Shown here one piece after another: positions 62,299 to 64,000 of a DNA stretch of 64,000 nt. Each line of letters begins with the position of its first letter. The first letter of the stretch is position 1. The notes beneath the pieces were generated by a model. That model was not told the origin of the DNA. It saw only the letters and a list, made by a program, of their open reading frames with translations, and ran no database searches. The translations under genes and the position numbers were made by a program. This DNA is from Lachnospiraceae bacterium (GTDB taxonomy: Bacteria; Bacillota; Clostridia; Lachnospirales; Lachnospiraceae), in NCBI GenBank assembly GCA_013316825.1, contig WSLY01000001.1:99884-163883 (forward strand), given 5' to 3'.

Positions 62299-62317
62299 AT
62301 TTACGCGGCACTCTTGC
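62279..62317 (+). other. Perfect hairpin around the flavoprotein stop codon
   Basis: A 13-bp perfect stem (62279-62291 with 62305-62317) whose 13-base loop holds the TAA at 62296-62298. There is no T run after it, so it is not a standard terminator. Confidence 0.7.
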
Positions 62318-62342
62318 AGTTGTGAAAGAATGGATAAAGAGC

Positions 62343-63986
62343 ATGATTAGAATTGAACAGATAAAACTAAAAATAGAACAAAAGACTGACGTATTGTACA
62401 GGGAGGCAGCCAGAATCTTAAGGATTGCGGAGTGGGATATTCTTTTTCTGCAAATTGTGAAGCGTTCTTTAGATGCGCGAAAAAAGCCGGATTTGTTTTA
62501 CAGCTATGTGATAGAGGTAACGATAAAACAGGAAGCAGAAGTATGGAAGCGCTGTGCCAAAGGAAGAAGCGGACGTATAGAAGCGGGCGGGCACTTTCTC
62601 TCTTTACGGCAGGCGGAGGAGTATGTGTTTCCCGTTTTCCATACGGGCGAATGTGTGGAGCGCCCTGTGATAGCAGGTATGGGACCTGCAGGTCTTTTCT
62701 GCGCTTATTTTCTGGCAAGGGAAGGATACCGTCCGATTCTTTTGGAGCGTGGGAAGGACGTGGATGCCAGACAGAGGGATGTGGAAGCATTTTGGGCGGG
62801 CGGCATTCTGAATCCCGAGTCCAATGTACAGTTTGGAGAAGGCGGGGCAGGCACTTTTTCGGACGGCAAGCTGAATACGCTGGTAAAGGATACCCATGGA
62901 AGAAACAGGGAGGTTCTGCGTCTGTTCGTCAGGTTTGGCGCGCCGGAGGAAATTTTATTTGACAATAAACCGCACATTGGCACGGACATTCTGCGCACAG
63001 TAGTAAAAAATATGCGGGAAGAAATAAAGCGTCTTGGCGGCGAGGTCCGTTTTCAAAGTCAGGTGACGGAGATAAAGGTAGCGGACGGCGGCATAGACGG
63101 CGTTGTGATAAACGGCGTGCAGCTTTTGGAGACGAAGACGCTGGTGCTTGCCGTTGGGCACAGCGCACGCAATACCTTTTCCATGCTGTATGAAAAAGGT
63201 ATTCCCATGGAGGCGAAGCCCTTTGCGGTGGGCTTCCGTGTGGAACACAGACAGGCGTTTATCGACGAAAGCATGTATGGAAATACGGGAAGGACCGCGG
63301 GCGGCGCACTTCCTGCGGCAGCCTATAAGGTGACGGCAAAAGCGGAGGATGGCAGGGGCGTCTATTCTTTCTGTATGTGTCCGGGCGGTTATGTGGTAAA
63401 CGCTTCCTCCGAACAAGGCAGACTTTGCACAAATGGTATGAGTTACAGTGGGCGGGATGGAGAAAATGCCAACAGCGCGGTGATTGTTTCCGTAACGCCG
63501 GCAGATTATAAAGAGAAGCATCCCCTTGCCGGCGTCGCTTTTCAGCAAAAGCTGGAAGAAAGGGCATACCTTGCCGGTGCGGGACGTGTGCCGGTACAGA
63601 CGTATGGAAGCTTTCGGGCATCTATAAAAGAAAAAACGGCACTGCCGCCCGATCAGGGCGCGGCTTTTCTGCCTGCTGTCAAAGGGGAATACGTTTTTGC
63701 CGATATCACGGAAATTTTACCGGAGGCACTAAACAGAGATATTGTGGAAGGTATGGAGCAGTTTGGCAGGCAGATAAAAGGTTTTGACAGAGCGGATACG
63801 CTGCTTTTGGCGGTGGAGAGCAGAACCTCTTCCCCTTTAAGAATCCTGCGGGACGATACGCTGCAATCCGAAATCCGCGGGCTGTTTCCCTGTGGGGAGG
63901 GCGCCGGTTATGCAGGTGGAATCACCTCCGCGGCAATGGACGGCATCAAGGTGGCGGAGGCTGTGGCGGCAAGACTGGCGGATTAA
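62343..63986 (+). CDS. COG2509-type FAD-dependent dehydrogenase
   Basis: 547-residue flavoprotein of an uncharacterised family. The first ~95 residues form a basic N-terminal domain typical of COG2509. A dinucleotide-binding motif follows (VIAGMGPAGLFCAYFLAREG), then NVQFGEGGAGTFSDGKLNT and VLAVGHSARNTFSML, all characteristic. The C-terminal FAD motif is GEGAGYAGGITSAAMDGIKVAEA. The ATG at 62343 is favoured over upstream in-frame codons, which overlap the flavoprotein gene and its hairpin; its ribosome site (AAAGAG) is modest. Complete: stops 14 bases before the window edge. Confidence 0.9.
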   Translation: MIRIEQIKLKIEQKTDVLYREAARILRIAEWDILFLQIVKRSLDARKKPDLFYSYVIEVTIKQEAEVWKRCAKGRSGRIEAGGHFLSLRQAEEYVFPVFHTGECVERPVIAGMGPAGLFCAYFLAREGYRPILLERGKDVDARQRDVEAFWAGGILNPESNVQFGEGGAGTFSDGKLNTLVKDTHGRNREVLRLFVRFGAPEEILFDNKPHIGTDILRTVVKNMREEIKRLGGEVRFQSQVTEIKVADGGIDGVVINGVQLLETKTLVLAVGHSARNTFSMLYEKGIPMEAKPFAVGFRVEHRQAFIDESMYGNTGRTAGGALPAAAYKVTAKAEDGRGVYSFCMCPGGYVVNASSEQGRLCTNGMSYSGRDGENANSAVIVSVTPADYKEKHPLAGVAFQQKLEERAYLAGAGRVPVQTYGSFRASIKEKTALPPDQGAAFLPAVKGEYVFADITEILPEALNRDIVEGMEQFGRQIKGFDRADTLLLAVESRTSSPLRILRDDTLQSEIRGLFPCGEGAGYAGGITSAAMDGIKVAEAVAARLAD

Positions 63987-64000
63987 GGCAGGAATCAATT

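Noticed and set aside
1..64000. tRNA, rRNA, transposase, integrase or phage genes
   Set aside because: None was recognised on either strand; reading by eye could miss a degenerate element.

Overview
The window is chromosomal DNA of a low-to-mid GC, spore-forming Firmicute, most likely a gut-type Lachnospiraceae (Clostridia). The evidence is: strong AGGAGG-type ribosome sites with some GTG/TTG starts; sporulation genes (yqfC, yqfD, a SpoIIIE/FtsK translocase, a SpoVB-like flippase); a Rex regulator; an Nfn-type transhydrogenase pair; and SPxTG sorting signals with a class B sortase. I see no rRNA, tRNA, CRISPR array, insertion sequence or phage genes. Most of the window is housekeeping genes with a few accessory islands.

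Layout. (1) 86-3734: leuS, then three small reverse-strand genes of unknown role, including an Asn/Cys/Gly-rich 79-residue protein. (2) 3850-13544: a cell-surface locus with a sortase B, two very large leucine-rich-repeat proteins ending in SPKTG and SPDTG sorting signals, and a cytoplasmic-type subtilisin whose ribosome site lies inside the terminator hairpin of the preceding gene. (3) 13591-17205: a 2-oxoglutarate-forming operon (Re-citrate synthase-like enzyme, GntR/FCD regulator, NADP isocitrate dehydrogenase) behind a consensus promoter whose spacer and -10 are covered by a 32-bp palindrome. (4) 17340-25091: a glycosylase-like gene remnant, a YdiF-type ABC-F ATPase diverging from rex, a coiled-coil protein, nnrE-nnrD, alr, a MazF/EndoA toxin without an adjacent antitoxin, and yebC. 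(5) 25092-33194: O-acetylhomoserine sulfhydrylase, a GtrB-type glycosyltransferase, a large membrane protein with a charged tail, tepA and ftsK/spoIIIE. (6) 33259-41607: fhs-folD one-carbon genes, a zinc-ribbon/TPR protein, nfnA-nfnB, a small membrane protein, rlmH and a DUF2461 gene. (7) 41812-47187: a GNAT acetyltransferase, two ankyrin-repeat proteins, nth, and a convergent DHH phosphoesterase. (8) 47525-56986 and on to 58659: a lipoprotein, lgt, a MacB/FtsX-type ABC pair, pyrimidine-nucleoside phosphorylase, then the conserved yqfC-yqfD-phoH-(pgpH)-ybeY block, in which the pgpH position holds a short homologue that has lost its HD catalytic residues. (9) 58700-63986: a polysaccharide flippase, a BofC-like protein and two flavoproteins.

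Functional links. The sortase very probably anchors the two adjacent LRR proteins. The citrate synthase, GntR and IDH genes form an autoregulated route to glutamate precursors. fhs and folD supply one-carbon units, and NfnAB balances NADH, NADPH and ferredoxin. The yqf/phoH/ybeY block combines sporulation and RNA maturation genes in the order seen in Bacillus.

The observations most worth a second look are the catalytically dead PgpH homologue, the promoter-embedded palindrome of the citrate synthase operon, the subtilisin ribosome site sequestered in a terminator, the strong ribosome site and short frame in front of the sortase, the toxin without antitoxin, and the glycosyltransferase-linked membrane protein with a Lys/Glu-rich tail. 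All functional calls rest on reading motifs and gene order; no database search was run.
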